64,000 bases of DNA, taken from positions 45,794,562-45,858,561 of the forward strand of contig CM036191.1 in NCBI GenBank assembly GCA_020631735.1, given 5' to 3'. The notes beneath the pieces are model-generated. The model had not been told where the DNA came from and made no database searches. It saw only the letters and a program-made list of their open reading frames with translations. Shown piece after piece: positions 10,822 to 22,651 of the stretch. Every line of letters starts with the position of its first letter. Positions within the stretch are counted from its first letter, which is position 1. The DNA comes from Saccharum officinarum (lineage: Eukaryota; Streptophyta; Magnoliopsida; Poales; Poaceae). The translations under genes were made by a program, and so were the position numbers.

Positions 10822-13800
10822 TGTAACACCCTAGGTGTTTATCACTCATTAAGTAGTGGGTTGAGCTCAAACATGATAGATTCAGTGGAGGTGAGCCTAA
10901 TCTAAACTTAGTTGTTACTCCTTTGCTTTGCATATAGGACTTTCTCAAGATATAAGCTTGGGTAGTGTTATTACAATATATTCATGTGTCTCACCTTAGT
11001 ACCTATCTATATTGATCCCTAGAAAAGTTTCATGAAGTTTGGAATCAAAAAGTCACATGAAATGATAAGTTATATGCTTGTTTGGATTATAACTAACACC
11101 TGCCTTACATCCCATGGGGACTAGTGTTTATGCAACATACAAATGCAACATAAGCAACACATCTTGGACACATGTGGAACAACCTAGTGGAACATGTGTA
11201 GCATGTATCTTGAAACAACCACATGAAATGACTATAGCATTTCACTTGAGTTCTATGTTTTAAGGCATATGAGGCCTACACTTTTGTGCAACCTATGCAT
11301 GGTGGGTATGTTTGGCCTCTACAACACCTTAAATACACTTAGGACACTCTATGGAACAATGTTCATGTTGATCATTTTGCCTAAATGTGCTCCTAAGTGA
11401 TGGTTGACCATGTATGGACCCTAGAACCCTTTTGTTTGACCATTTCAAAAGTGTGACCTAGAAGCTTTGCATGACTGTGCACCCTTTAACAAAGTTGTAG
11501 GGAATTTTATAAGGAACAAACCTTATTTAAGAGTCAAGTCATGGAAATGTAGGGAACATGCTCAAACAGGGACCCCAAGTCAGTTTTGACCTGCTGTTTG
11601 GCACTTAGCCAATTTGGCTAAGTCTGGACTGTACAACAGTTTCAAGTAGCTTACTTTGGAGCACTCTACCTGCCAAACTAGGCAGAACCAGCTCTAGCTC
11701 ATATTGGCAATATTGTAGTGCTCACATAGATCTATGATTTTGTTAACAACACTATGACCTAATTCCCACTAGTACAAGAGCTACAGAGCCTCAAAGATCG
11801 TGTTTCAGTTGGGTTCCTACTGAAACTGAAATTTCAGTTTCGTGTACTCGACTTTGGAGCTCTGTATATTGTGATCTAAGCTGAACCAGCTCAAGGTCCT
11901 TTAATAAAAGTTGTAGATTGAGTTGCGTATAACAAACTTTGCTTTTAGAGCATGCCATTTTTGAGCTTCAAAATAAGTCAAACAATGGGCCAAAGTTTGA
12001 ATCTAAAGCTGTTTTCAGACTTAGAATATTTAAGTCCGAGATTATAACAACTCGATTGGCATTCCACGTTCTCCAAATTGGTTGAGCAACTCAAGTTGGT
12101 CCAAATGTAAAAGTTGGAGCTTATATGATAAGGAAGAGCATGCAAAAAGTTGGGTTTAGTTTGATCGAGTTTTGACCTCCAAAGGCGAGTTTCCGTGACC
12201 TTTGTCAATATGTTGACATTGCCATCTTAAGGTTTGATTAGACACTAATCTGTTGCTCTAATGGCGTGGCACCCTAAATAAGAAATGTAGAGCATTATAC
12301 GGGCTGCAACTTTGCTTTTGTGTCCATGTCCAAATTCGGCCTGCAACCGGTCTAAAATCGTGTCCCACGCTGATCGCTTCGCTGCCCGCCACGTGCTCGG
12401 TAAAATGCCTCTATGGGCGGCGCGTGTCCGTAAGCGTGGCAGCCATGCGAGAGCTTGCCCCACTCCATTGACGCGTGCGCCAGCCTCCTGCCGTACCTCA
12501 GAGCCCTCCAAAGCGAACGCCCGAGCTTCTCACTCCCCTCTCTCCCTCATTCCTCTCTGCCTCTCCCTCGCTCGGCTCCGCCCGGAGCGCGCATGCCGCG
12601 ATGGCCGCCCATGGAGCTTCGGCCGCCGCTGCATTCCCGCCGCTCCGAGCGCCCTCTCATCCCACCGTGAGCACCACCACCTTCACCTTGCCACGATTCA
12701 TCTTTGGCACGAGCTCTCAACTCACGTTCACCTCCCCTGCCGCTGGGAACCGCCACCGCCACCGTGCAGCCACGGCCGCGGCCGACCGCACGCGTGGCCA
12801 GACCGCCACCAGCTGAGCCTAACCAGGCTGCCAGTGCCCATGCCTGTGGGCTTGGCCGCCATTGCCCCTGCGCACCTTCCCCGGCCGCCTAGGCACCGGA
12901 GCACCGCCGCAGTCGACACTGCCCCTACGAAGCCGCCCGCGCACGTTGTCAACAGGGCATAGACCACCTCGGCCCCTACTACGAGCGCCTATGGACGTGC
13001 CTCGCCGCCCTGGTGCTTCCCCACCACTTCACCACGGTCGTCGACGACCTCACCGGCCAGAGGAGTGCCGACCGGCACTCTCTCCCCGCCTCCCCTGTTT
13101 CCGGCGCCGGAGGAAGGAGACCTCCTGTCTCTCTGTCTCTCTCTGTGAATGACAAGTGGGTCCAATGGTCCAGCAGGTCCCACATGTCGGTTATGTGGTG
13201 ACAGACTTGGGTACCGAATCGGGTGCACCTAGCCAAATTAGTTAGGGTTGTGTCAATTCTGATTTTGAATTCTAATTTCATGTTAATCTTCTAAAATTCA
13301 TATCTCATGCTGGATAATTCCAAAAATAGCAAAAGTGGACTTTTTGGAAACCTTGAGAAAAGATCTATGCAGTAGAGTCATAATATGTTACATGTTTGTA
13401 GATATTTTCTGATGTTTTTATTTAAGCTTTAAAAATACTCTAAAATACTTATAAACTTGACCAGAGCCATATCTTGAGTTTTAGAACTCCAAAAATAGTG
13501 ATTCTTGTTTTGTTAATTTTGTGATGACATGTACTTGCTAGGAAAAATATTAAACACACTATTTGTTCACTGTTTTCTTAGGGTTTTGATTGGACCTTGA
13601 TAAATAAGGAATTTACATTATACTGCTTGTTATTTTTATATCTTGAGTTGTGCTACTCCAATTGATGTGAAATTTTTATGGTAGGCTTGCAATGATATGG
13701 ATGTACTGTGGTATAAATTTCATGGCCATTGCTTACTGTATGCTCAAGTTATTGAGTTAACTTGTTTAGGGCTTAATAAATAGCTTATAAATAATATATA

Positions 13801-16124
13801 AATGATAAAATAGAAAATGTTGTTCCATAACCTTATTATGATGTTACTCTTTGATGTTAGTTCATTCTATGGCTATGTGTTCACAGAAAATATTGAGTTT
13901 TAGGTTTAACTCTCTCTCACATGATTTATTACAATAGCTATTTGTCTTTTTCATAGAGGTTGATATACTTGCCCAAATGGATTGAAATTTGGACAGTATA
14001 CTTTTGAGAGAATTTGTAGACCACTGTAATTTTGGTAGAATTTATTGAGCACTTGTGGTAGGTGTTCATAATTCCACCTAATTATATAAATAAAATAAGA
14101 AAATGCATTAAAAGAATTTATCTAGGAATGCACACTATGTTTTCTAGTGTTCATTAGTCATGTGTGACATGTTGGTAAAGTTGGTTTTGTCCAATTATTT
14201 GTTTGCAACATAAGTTAATAATTATTTCTTGCAAATGAAGTTTCTGGACAGATTTGGAAACTTGGCAAAATTCTTCATGATAATGTGCTTTGTTGTGAAA
14301 CTTGTTTATACAAAAGTTGTAGATAATTTATATATCTAGCTGCTGTTAAAATTTGGTGGTATTTGGATATGTGGTTTAAGAGTTATAGCTGTTTAAAGTT
14401 GGGGTACAGAATTGCTTGCTCTCTGTCTTGTTAGACCAGTTTCTGTATTTGTGTAAATTCGACATGTTAAACTTTGGAATCATGCTGTGATGTTTATAAA
14501 TGAAATATAGGTAATTTCATAAGCTTTTTATAATGTCTTCTTGCCAGTCATTTGGAGTTGTAGATCTCCAGTTATGATTAAATTACTCAGTTGTTGGTCT
14601 GATGTCCAGAAGGTAGCAATTTCTAGTTCTAGTACTTTGATTAACTTTGCCATGCTAATGTGTTGAAGTGTGACTCATACCTTTGAAAGTACTTGGGTTG
14701 GTACCCTAGGATCTTATAAGACTTGTGTCTTGATTGATGTGTTTGCAATCTTCTATGTTATGCCTTAGTGAGGATTAAGTTAATTAGCTCTAGGTGTTTA
14801 GGAGAACTTTGGTATGCTTGTTTGATTACTTTGTTTATTACACTTCTATGCATTCATACATATGCATTGTTGCACCTCATTTAGGTACGTTAGCTGAAGC
14901 ACGTGAAGGATCTAAGGTGGAGCGACAAGGCATGGAGGTCTTGGGTGTGAATCTATCCCCGTCTGAGTCATTTAAGGACCGATTCGCTGTACGTCCTTGA
15001 GTCATGTTGAACGCAGTCTAACACTTAGTTGGGCGGATAAGTCGTTCCGACCACGAAGCCGAGTAATGTGATTCAGGCGGGGAATCGAATGGTAGGTTGC
15101 TTCTTGGAGGAGAGAAAGGATGTGCTTGGGGACATTGGTGTGACACCAAGGGGGGGTTAGAGTCCCTATCACCTGGCAGAGTGTCACCCTTGGGGTCGCG
15201 ACATCATTCGGACCCGCGATTCCTGAATCATATGAAAAGGTGGCTTGTGCGACGCTGGCAGGGGCCTGTGCGGTGAGTGTTAGAAATACCCCTCCAGCTG
15301 GATAGAAATTCGATTCAAATCGCCGTCGCTCCCGGTTAGTGAGCACTTGACTTGAGCAGCGGCAACGTAGATTCCATTAAATTAAACGGATGGTTAATTG
15401 GATCACGATGGAAAGATTGCCTCAATTTATACCTGCTATGGTTAATATTGTTTGCTCCTAATAAAGTGAGTGCTCTAGTACAGGTTCTAATATAGATGAT
15501 AGGTTAATGATAATTAACTTGATGCTTAAGCATTAATGACCGATCATCTATATTAAGCTTTTATGCAAAATGTTGTCAAGCTAGCCCCACTTTATATTAG
15601 CCTTGCATGATCCTTGGTGTCACCTTATTTCTAGTTTCTGACGGGTAAGTCTAGCTGAGTACTTTGTCGTACTCAGGGTTTTTTCCCCACTTGTTGCAGG
15701 TTGTGATGTATCATGGCGACTGCAAGAGTTGGTTGGCTCCTGCCTTGTGGCAGAGTGTGATCATGAGCATTATCCTTCTTATTTACCTTATCTCTAATGC
15801 TTTTGTTGGAAGTCAACCATGGTTCTGGCATGTATTTGAAATAACAATAATGTTAGTTTCAAATTACTTTGCTTCTGCTACTTTTGAACTTAAGTTGTAA
15901 TAACTATGTTGAACTCCGATGTAAATTGATTTACTTGTGAAATGGTTATGACATGTGACTTGTTATGTTGAATCACTACGATCTTGGCTTGTATGTTGGT
16001 TGGTTTGAAATCCCTCGTGATTTCATTGGACTACCGGAGTTATATGGGCTCAAGTGTGAGAATTTGATCACTTCGGTGATTGTTTTTATACTTGTGCTCT
16101 TATAATTTGGACGGTTCCGTTACA
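10822..16124 (+). repeat. 3' LTR of element B (5303 bp)
   Basis: Near-identical copy of 973-6682. It lacks about 453 bp relative to the 5' copy: after AAGGTGGAG near 14923 the sequence jumps to CGACAAGGCATGG, with a short shared GTG(G/A)AG at the junction. It has an extra ~45 bp near 15030-15075. The GC island is at about 12297-13200 and the conserved hairpin at 15656-15675. Confidence 0.92.
12297..13200 (+). other. GC-rich island inside the 3' LTR of B
   Basis: Counterpart of 2447-3350. Several point differences change the longest plus-strand ORF (216 versus 221 codons, different start), which argues against protein constraint. Confidence 0.55.
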
Positions 16125-16129
16125 CAAAT
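16125..16129. repeat. Right target-site duplication of element B
   Basis: CAAAT following GTTACA, matching 968-972. Confidence 0.9.
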
Positions 16130-17801
16130 CTTCAATTAATAGCTTCTTGAATCTCCACGTAAATCTCACCGACTGGACTTGATCAACAAATCACCACACA
16201 CGCATCGAGCAATCATACACGAAGCAAACAATGAATAATAATTAGAACAGTACACCAACATTAGCAAAACAGTATAAAAAGTTTGTAAAACTCTTCTACA
16301 TGTTACTACGATCACACAGACGTAAAGATCACAAAATTCGGATTGATAATGTGAAAGTTATGAATTTTCTAAGATTTTCTGTAGATAAATAATTACTTTA
16401 ATATAAACTCAAAAATTAAATTTTCCAAACCTACTGTACAGCTATACTAACATGTAGAGCTCACAAATACGAATCTAACGTAACTTGAACGGGTCAAATC
16501 GGAGTTAAAACGGAGATTTTATGATCAAAACAAGTTTAGTGGCAAAACTGTAAATATCAAAAAACGTATTTTTGATTTACCGAGAAGAAATACGTTTTCA
16601 AAACAAAGAAACATAACTCCTAAATGACGCCAAGGACCACGGGTTAAGCTTTAAAGAAATCCAGGGTTTCTTTAGCAAAATGCCGAGCCGAAAGGGTATG
16701 TTGTAATCTCAGCCGTTGATCTAATCTTGGACGGCTGGAATTGTCTCCGGTCAAAGGAGAGAGGGCGCCGGCATCCTCCTCATCTCCGGCCGGTGGCCGC
16801 CATGACCGACGCAAGTAGCTCGCCGGAGATCCTTGGCGCTAACGTTTTTTACCACCATTCGGCCCGTGGCTGGTACCAATCGAGTGCGGAGCTCAACGCG
16901 AACTCTTCTACGTAGGTTAGGGAAGCAAGATCGAACCAAGGATAAGATACGGGTCGGGAAAGCGGCGACGCCATTGCTGGCTTCGGCAAAACTCGCCGGA
17001 GGTCTACGTCCTCACAATTTAGGGCACCACAGTCCAAAAGAAAAGCATGGGGAGGGAGGGAAGGAGATGGCGAACTCACCAATGCAAAGAAGGAAGGCGT
17101 GGGATGAACAACAAGCTCCACCGATGGGAGGCAGTGAAGCCTAGGGTTTTCAACTCCCTAAGCTCGAGTTGACGGTGTTCAGCTCGGAGCTATGATGGAA
17201 AAAGAGAAGAGGGGGAACACGGCTACACTTTTATAGCCCCAAAACTTGACGGTTATGGATGGAAATCCCAGATGCTCAGGTGGATTCGGTTGAAGTCGAG
17301 CTCGTCTCCGGCTCGGTCACGACTCAAAGTAGAAGACGCGGCTGACAGTGGGTCCCTGCGTCAGCAAAGCAAAGGAAGGAGGGAGCGCGGCCGCTGCAGC
17401 CTCCTGGGCTGGCCCACGCGGGCGCGACAAAAGAGCGAGACAATGCGGGCTTCGGATTTCGTCGGCCCAACAGCGCGGGAAGAAAAGCAGGCCGGCTTGG
17501 CAGGCTTCCAGGCCGCCAGTAGCAGAGGTAAGTTTATCTATTTTTCTTTTCTTTTCTCAAATGAATTTGTTTTCCAAAGTCATTTTAAAATAGATTTTGA
17601 ATCCAAAAAAAATAAATAAGAAAAACCACACCACTCAATAAAACAAATGCGACAACATGAATGCATCACATGTATCTAATCTTATGATGAATGTTTAATT
17701 TCAACAAAAATATTATTTCCCTAGGTTTAAATGTGCACAAAAATACATAATTAAATCATTTTAGGTCTATTTTCCAAATAAGCAAATTTTAGGGTGTTAC
17801 A
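16130..17801 (-). repeat. 5' LTR of element A, promoter-proximal part
   Basis: On the minus strand it starts TGTAACACCCTAAAATTTGC at 17801 and continues through a GC-rich leader (about 16700-17470) and an AT-rich part to the B insertion. The minus-strand phrase CTTCGTGTATGATTGCTCGA matches 45811 in the F LTR, and the flanks of B rejoin into the order seen in intact LTRs (at 45850-45940). With 53-972 the reconstructed LTR is about 2.6 kb. Confidence 0.85.
17228..17235 (-). promoter_or_regulatory. TATA box of the A LTR
   Basis: Minus-strand TATAAAAG followed by TGTAGCCGTG. Same position and neighbourhood as the TATA boxes at 36166 and 44427. Confidence 0.6.
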
Positions 17802-18629
17802 GTAGGACAACCTCTAGTCTATGAGTACAGCCGAGAAGGAATTGTGCCATTTGAAAAGGGGGGTTCCTACATCTGCCTGCCGAGTGAATCTAATGGCCCT
17901 AACTTGTTAGACGAACTTTTGAATGGCTTTATATGGTTTTTGATGTTTTGGGCCTTGCAAACCCATGCATTTGGAAATCATGACTCACAGTGAAAGTGTA
18001 CACCTCTGCGCAGAGTTTAATAAACTGGTATACTAACCGTGCTCACAGATACGAGCGGCCTTGGGGATTCTTACAGAATAGTTGATCACCATTGTTATAT
18101 TATGCTTAATTACTATTGATTATTATTATGCTCATGTTAATGCTATTCATTATCCTTATTACAATTGATCATTGATTCATTAATGGGAATTGGTTTACCT
18201 TGATGCTACTCAATTGCTAAGTAAATGATGAATAAAAGCTAAATGCAGTAAACCAGTGTCTAACCTTTTGAGCCTCATGAACCCCATGATATATTTGCGG
18301 AGTTCGACATGGACTCACTCTTGCTATTTCCAGCACACTCTAGTGTGTAGTAAGGTGTTGCTCAGAGGAAGGATAAAGATGTAGTGGAGTTTTCAGAAGT
18401 CTTTCAGAAGTGTTTGGCATATGGAGCCACCAGTCAGCCGTCCCTGAGAAGAATGGAGCTTGAAGTTTAGTCACCGTTCCGCGATACTGTGATGTAAGTG
18501 TTAATATGGCTATGTATACGTTATATAATAACTTTGTTTCTGATACTTTTTTATTCTAACATACGTGTGGACTTCCTGGGCACACATATGATTAGTCTGG
18601 TTTTGTTCTTTAGAAAACCGGGTGTGACA
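17802..18629 (+). repeat. 5' LTR of element C, 3' part only
   Basis: Nearly identical to 33958-34773, the end of C's 3' LTR, and ends GGGTGTGACA before a PBS. Its upstream part was split off by insertion of element A and lies left of the window. Conserved blocks are at 17983-18001 and 18300-18318. Confidence 0.85.
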
Positions 18630-18632
18630 AAA

Positions 18633-18644
18633 TGGTATCAGAGC
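18633..18644 (+). promoter_or_regulatory. Primer-binding site next to the C 5' LTR
   Basis: TGGTATCAGAGC three bases after the LTR end. What follows (TGACCTTCATGGCC...) is not a Tekay-like leader but the interior of a TRIM-like element. Confidence 0.8.
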
Positions 18645-18853
18645 TGACCTTCATGGCCATGGGCGCGTGCGGGCTAGGGGTTAGACATGGGGTACATTGC
18701 GCGTGTAGGCTCTGCGGAGTGCACGGCGTGGCACATGTGCTGGCACTGGGCGCACGGTTGCGTGTGCTAAGAGGGAACATTCCTGGTTATCGTTTGCCTG
18801 ATTGTGGGTATGTTGGGCCCGACAAGGACGTCGGGTTCTTTGAGGGGGGTGTA
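18645..18853 (+). mobile_element. TRIM-like internal domain with PBS and polypurine tract
   Basis: About 210 GC-rich bases running from a PBS to a polypurine tract (TTTGAGGGGGGT, 18839-18850) just before a short LTR start. The sequence GACAAGGACGTCGGGTTC before the tract is a phrase I associate with short-LTR grass elements. An 85-codon ORF over this stretch reads through into the LTR and shows no known domain. Confidence 0.6.
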
Positions 18854-19110
18854 TGTCACACCCGACCTAATTTGGAATTTGGCCCATAGTGGCCCATGCA
18901 AATGTTATGAGATATTATGGAGAGTTTAGTCCCACCTTAGTTGTTTAGAGTGGGATAGACCAACATATAAGGCTTCTAGAGTCCATCTCACCATCCCCGG
19001 GTTAATCCTTTTACGCAAAGCGAGGACGAAAGCGTAAGTGGGATGGTGGTAGGTGTGGTTCATTAAACGTGTAGAGTAGATCTAAGCCATTTGGACTCTG
19101 GGGCGTTACA
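18854..19110 (+). repeat. Short (257 bp) LTR of a TRIM-like element
   Basis: Starts TGTCACACCCGACC right after a polypurine tract and ends GGGGCGTTACA right before a PBS (TGGTATCAGAGC at 19114-19125). It contains a TATA-like CATATAAGGC and the phrase TTAGTCCCACCTTAG. Having a polypurine tract on one side and a PBS on the other, it joins two interiors. No second copy is present in the window. Confidence 0.7.
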
Positions 19111-20774
19111 AAGTGGTATCAGAGCGGTGTTGACTGTAGGACGTATGCCAAGTAGCACCGGACGTATTCTAAAACTCATTTTACTATAAAACTATTTTGT
19201 CATCCCTTGACTCATTGATTTTGACTATTTCCTCTTCCTTGTCTTGTTGTATCCTCTCCTTGATAGCTACCTTTGAGCTATTATTTCTTACTCCCTTGGA
19301 TTTTGTTTTGCATTGTTTTTACTAAAAGTTTTCTGATCCCACCTGGTTCAAAGATTCGATGGCCTTTTCATCATATGTAATCTGCCATGTAGGATGACCA
19401 CCATGTTAAAGAAGCACGTGTAGTGTCGATGATTGTGTTGTGTGCTTGTTTTGCTTGATGTGTTGCTTGTGTGTTGTTCTTGTTCTCATGTTTCAAAGGT
19501 GGCTCGGAAGGTATAAGTCTTGAGAGTAGCTCGATCCAAGTTAAGTGGGGTAGTGTCATCTCCTATCCTACTTATCTTTCAATCGATCCAAATTCTTGTC
19601 ATTTTCTTTTACACCGTTCCTGTTTACCCTTGGTTGTCATGCTACCTTCTTTATCTCATCTTAATGGAGGATCAACACATGAAGGACTCATCAATAGCAG
19701 CAAGCTTTAGAGAAAGTGTTGCCTTCAATGACATCACCAGGTGGAACAAAATCTTTGTTAAGTGGGGTAGCGTCCGCTACAATCATCATCAATCTCAAGC
19801 GACGAGATACGAAGAACTGAAGATCAAACTTTATCTTTCTTGTCATCTTTTGGCAATCCTTGATCCATGTCTTATATCTCATCAACACAAATCAAAGAAG
19901 CATGAAGACTTGAAGATTAGTGTCATCTATCTCTCTAGTCTCCCTTAATCTCGTTCATATCTTATCCTGTCTTTTTAGAACAGTCTGTCTTCCTTAGCTT
20001 ATATCTCTATTTTTGGATGTCCAAAAATCATGGATCAATTCTGGACAATAGTATACTTCAATATCTTTCTCTGACGGTAAGAACCACCCTGATAGCTATT
20101 ATGGTTTGGGATTTATGAAAATCACAAGACGATGCATCTGTGCTGTCAGCAACCTAGAATAGTTTCTGTTATGCACAGTTTTTGACAACATTAACTGCAG
20201 AATCTGAAGAAGTGTTCTATAAGAAAGTTGTAGTAAATTTGATAATCTTTCCAACGGTATAAGCTACAATATCATTGGATCCACAAAACTCAAGTTATAA
20301 CTGTATTTCTGCACTGCTGTTTTTCTGCTCGCGAGGAAGTGCAGGTTACTTGTTCTTGCATATGCTCATGAGTCTCTTTGAGATGACAGAAGGACACAAT
20401 GTTAGTTATCACTCAGAAACAAATGCAAGCTATCCTTTGGTGTTCTCTAGTTGATCTCTTCTTAATGGGAGTTGCCAAACTAAAAAAACACAAGATGGAG
20501 GTTTTATACGTTCTATTTCGTCACTTGGAAGCATCAGCTATCTACATGGTTGCAAAGTCACTATCAAGCGCCAGTATCTTTTCTCAGAGTGGTAATCTGT
20601 TAGAACCATCTACAAGGATTGTAAGGTCTAAAGGAGACATATACAAAGTTGGATTTGAGCTTCTGGCATCATCATTGGATAAGAGTTGATCAAGGAAAAG
20701 TGAAGACTTGAACATCAACTTTATCTTTTTCCCTAGTTTCTCCAAATCTTGAGACGAGATTCCTGTTAAGTGGG
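19111..20774 (+). mobile_element. Internal region of element C, left part (non-coding)
   Basis: Begins with a PBS and the Tekay-type leader phrase GTGTTGACTGTAGGACG (compare 38540). About 19980-20340 matches 49006-49380 in element F, including the phrase ending in CACTGCTGTTTTTCTGCTCG. Short ORFs (up to 142 codons at 19520) have no recognisable domain. The end, CTTGAGACGAGATTCCTGTTAAGTGGG, is the segment before the 3' LTR, so C is a non-autonomous element of about 1.7 kb interior. Copia element I interrupts it at 20775. Confidence 0.7.
20770..20774. repeat. Left target-site duplication of Copia element I
   Basis: GTGGG, repeated at 30954-30958. Confidence 0.9.
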
Positions 20775-21574
20775 TGTAAGGTCCAAATAGGCTAGAGGAG
20801 GGGTGAATAGCCTAATTAAAAACTTCTACAAGAATTACTTAACCACAAGTTAGTACGAAAGGTGGCGAAGCAAAAGCACTAGCTCTAACTAATTAAGCAA
20901 GCCACATAGACAAGTCTAGTACAAGGTATCCACTAAACACAACAACAACTACAAGATAGAAACAAGAAGTAATGCGAGAGAAGTGCTTCGAGTGATTATA
21001 CCGCCGTGTAGAGACGAGAAATACCAATAAATCAATCACATAAGAGAAATCCTCGGGAAGAGAATGACACAAGAATTTATCCTGAGGTTCACTTGCTTCC
21101 CGGCAAGCTACTCCCCGTTGTGGCGATACACCCACTTGTCGGTTCGCGAGCTAATCGACTATCAAGAGTTGAGCCCTCAGTGAGCACCGCACAACCGCAC
21201 ACAAGATGGAGATCCTCCAAGCCACGAGCTCCACTAGAGTATCCAATTCACGAACTCCCGCGGGGAAGGATCAAGAACCCCTTACAGCACTTGGTGAGGG
21301 CTCCAACAATATCCAATTGCGAGCTCAATCACCTCCGCTGCTCCAAGCCATCTACCGTGTCAGGAAACATGGAAGAGAAACAAGAAATCCGCAGCAACTC
21401 GAAGATCAAGTGCCTCTAGAATGCAACTCTCAAGCAATGCACTTGAATCTCAGTCAATCTCACTCAAGATGTGCAACTAAGCAAAGAGATGAGTGGAGGG
21501 GTTGTTCTCTAGCTCAAAGGATGTCTCTAGGTCTCAAAATGTGCAAGAGTTGCCCTCAAACCCCGGCCAACGTC

Positions 21575-21582
21575 TATTTATA
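21575..21582 (-). promoter_or_regulatory. TATA box in the 3' LTR of element I
   Basis: Minus-strand TATAAATA, downstream of the palindromic repeat cluster. Same in the other LTR at 29858-29865. Confidence 0.65.
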
Positions 21583-21629
21583 ACGAAGGGATACGCAGCT
21601 AGCCATTAGGAACTTAAACAGCCGAAATC

Positions 21630-21990
21630 GCGCTGACCGGACGCGCTGGTCATACTGACCGGACGCGCCGGTCGTGCAACGGCTAATTTCCGAAGTACTG
21701 ACCGGACGCTCTGGTTGTGCAGACCGGACGCGCTGGTCCCGCAACTGACCGGATGCGCTGGTCAGGCCAGAGTAGCGCACAACGAAACAATGACCGGACG
21801 CGCTGTAGAACTGACCGGATGCCACAGTGCCAGCGTCCGATTAGAGTCCAGTAAGCTCCCTGAATGACCGAACGCGTCCGGTCGACAGTGACCGGACGCG
21901 CTGCGCATCCGATCATCATACTGAAACACGCGTAGAAGCCGAACGCTGACCGAACGCGTCCGATCATACAGAGACCGCGTCCGGTCCAAC
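21630..21990. repeat. Cluster of ACCGGACGCG(T/C)CCGGT-like palindromic repeats
   Basis: About a dozen copies of GACCGGACGCG, GCGCTGGTC and close variants in both orientations. The idealised unit ACCGGACGCGTCCGGT is a perfect palindrome. The same cluster in the other LTR is at about 29913-30300. Variants mostly differ by CG to TG/CA changes. Palindromic CG-rich LTR repeats are a known Sirevirus trait. Confidence 0.8.
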
Positions 21991-22651
21991 GTCCAGTCAC
22001 CTCTGTGACCTCCATTCGCCTTCGTTTCTTTTCCGACTTCTCCAAAAGTAGAAAATAGGCATTTCACTTCTCCAAAAAGCACTGAATCCTGCCTTGCAAG
22101 CTCGGTGGGAGGGAGAGAGGAACCCAAACCCCTCTCTACCGCTCAAACTCCACCGCCTTCGCAAAAGTGCTAACACCACCAAGTGTACACCAGCATGTGC
22201 ATGTGTGTTAGCATTTCACAAACGTTTTCCAAGGCGTTGTGTTAGCTCTTTACTAGATCGTAATGCATATGCTCAAGATATTGATCTAGTGGCACTTGAT
22301 TTCTGAGCTAACCGTGATTGCCCCTCTTGATAGTCAGCTATGTATCATCAACCCGGTAAATCACTTCTCTAGTCATCTTAGACCGGCAAAAGGAAAACCC
22401 TATGGTTATACCTTTGCCTTGCGCTCTTAGATCCTTCTCCTCCACTTGATCATCATGTGCTTTATTTTATGTGCATCTCCACCATGATCATCATTTTATG
22501 TCCATGCACCATCTCTTTTTGATCTTGTGGCCACCATTCCTTGCCACATACACCTTCATCACATGTGTTGCTTATGCCTAACTCAAAACACTTAACACAT
22601 GGCATTAGCAACTTGGTGTCATTAATTACCAAAACCAAACTTGGGCTTTCA

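Larger units (their letters stand above)
973..16124 (+). mobile_element. Element B: complete non-autonomous LTR retrotransposon with giant LTRs
   Basis: Two long direct repeats (5710 and 5303 bp), both starting TGTAACACCCTAGG and ending TTCCGTTACA, flank a 4.1-kb interior. The interior has a PBS, a polypurine tract and no recognisable protein domain. The 5-bp duplication CAAAT brackets the whole unit. The LTRs are longer than the interior, so most of the 15-kb element is LTR. PBS type and the sequence before the 3' LTR (...GATGCGATTCTTTTAAGGG) resemble chromovirus (Tekay/Del-type) elements, so a derivative mobilised by such a helper is my inference. By eye the LTRs differ at about 7 of the first ~350 positions (~2%), implying a fairly young insertion. 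It sits inside the 5' LTR of element A. Confidence 0.93.
20775..22651 (-). repeat. 3' LTR of Copia element I (1877 bp)
   Basis: Minus-strand termini TGAAAGCCC and CCTTACA. Matches 29057-30953. A CG-rich cluster of ACCGGACGCG-type repeats lies at about 21630-21990 just upstream (minus sense) of a TATA box at 21575-21582 (TATAAATA). Confidence 0.92.

Noticed and set aside
10745..10948. 67-codon minus-strand ORF across B's polypurine tract and LTR start
   Set aside because: Spans the interior/LTR boundary and has no recognisable sequence.
18854..19110. Cassandra-type TRIM (5S rRNA in the LTR)
   Set aside because: The short LTR has no 5S rRNA-like box A/C sequence; only general TRIM structure is supported.
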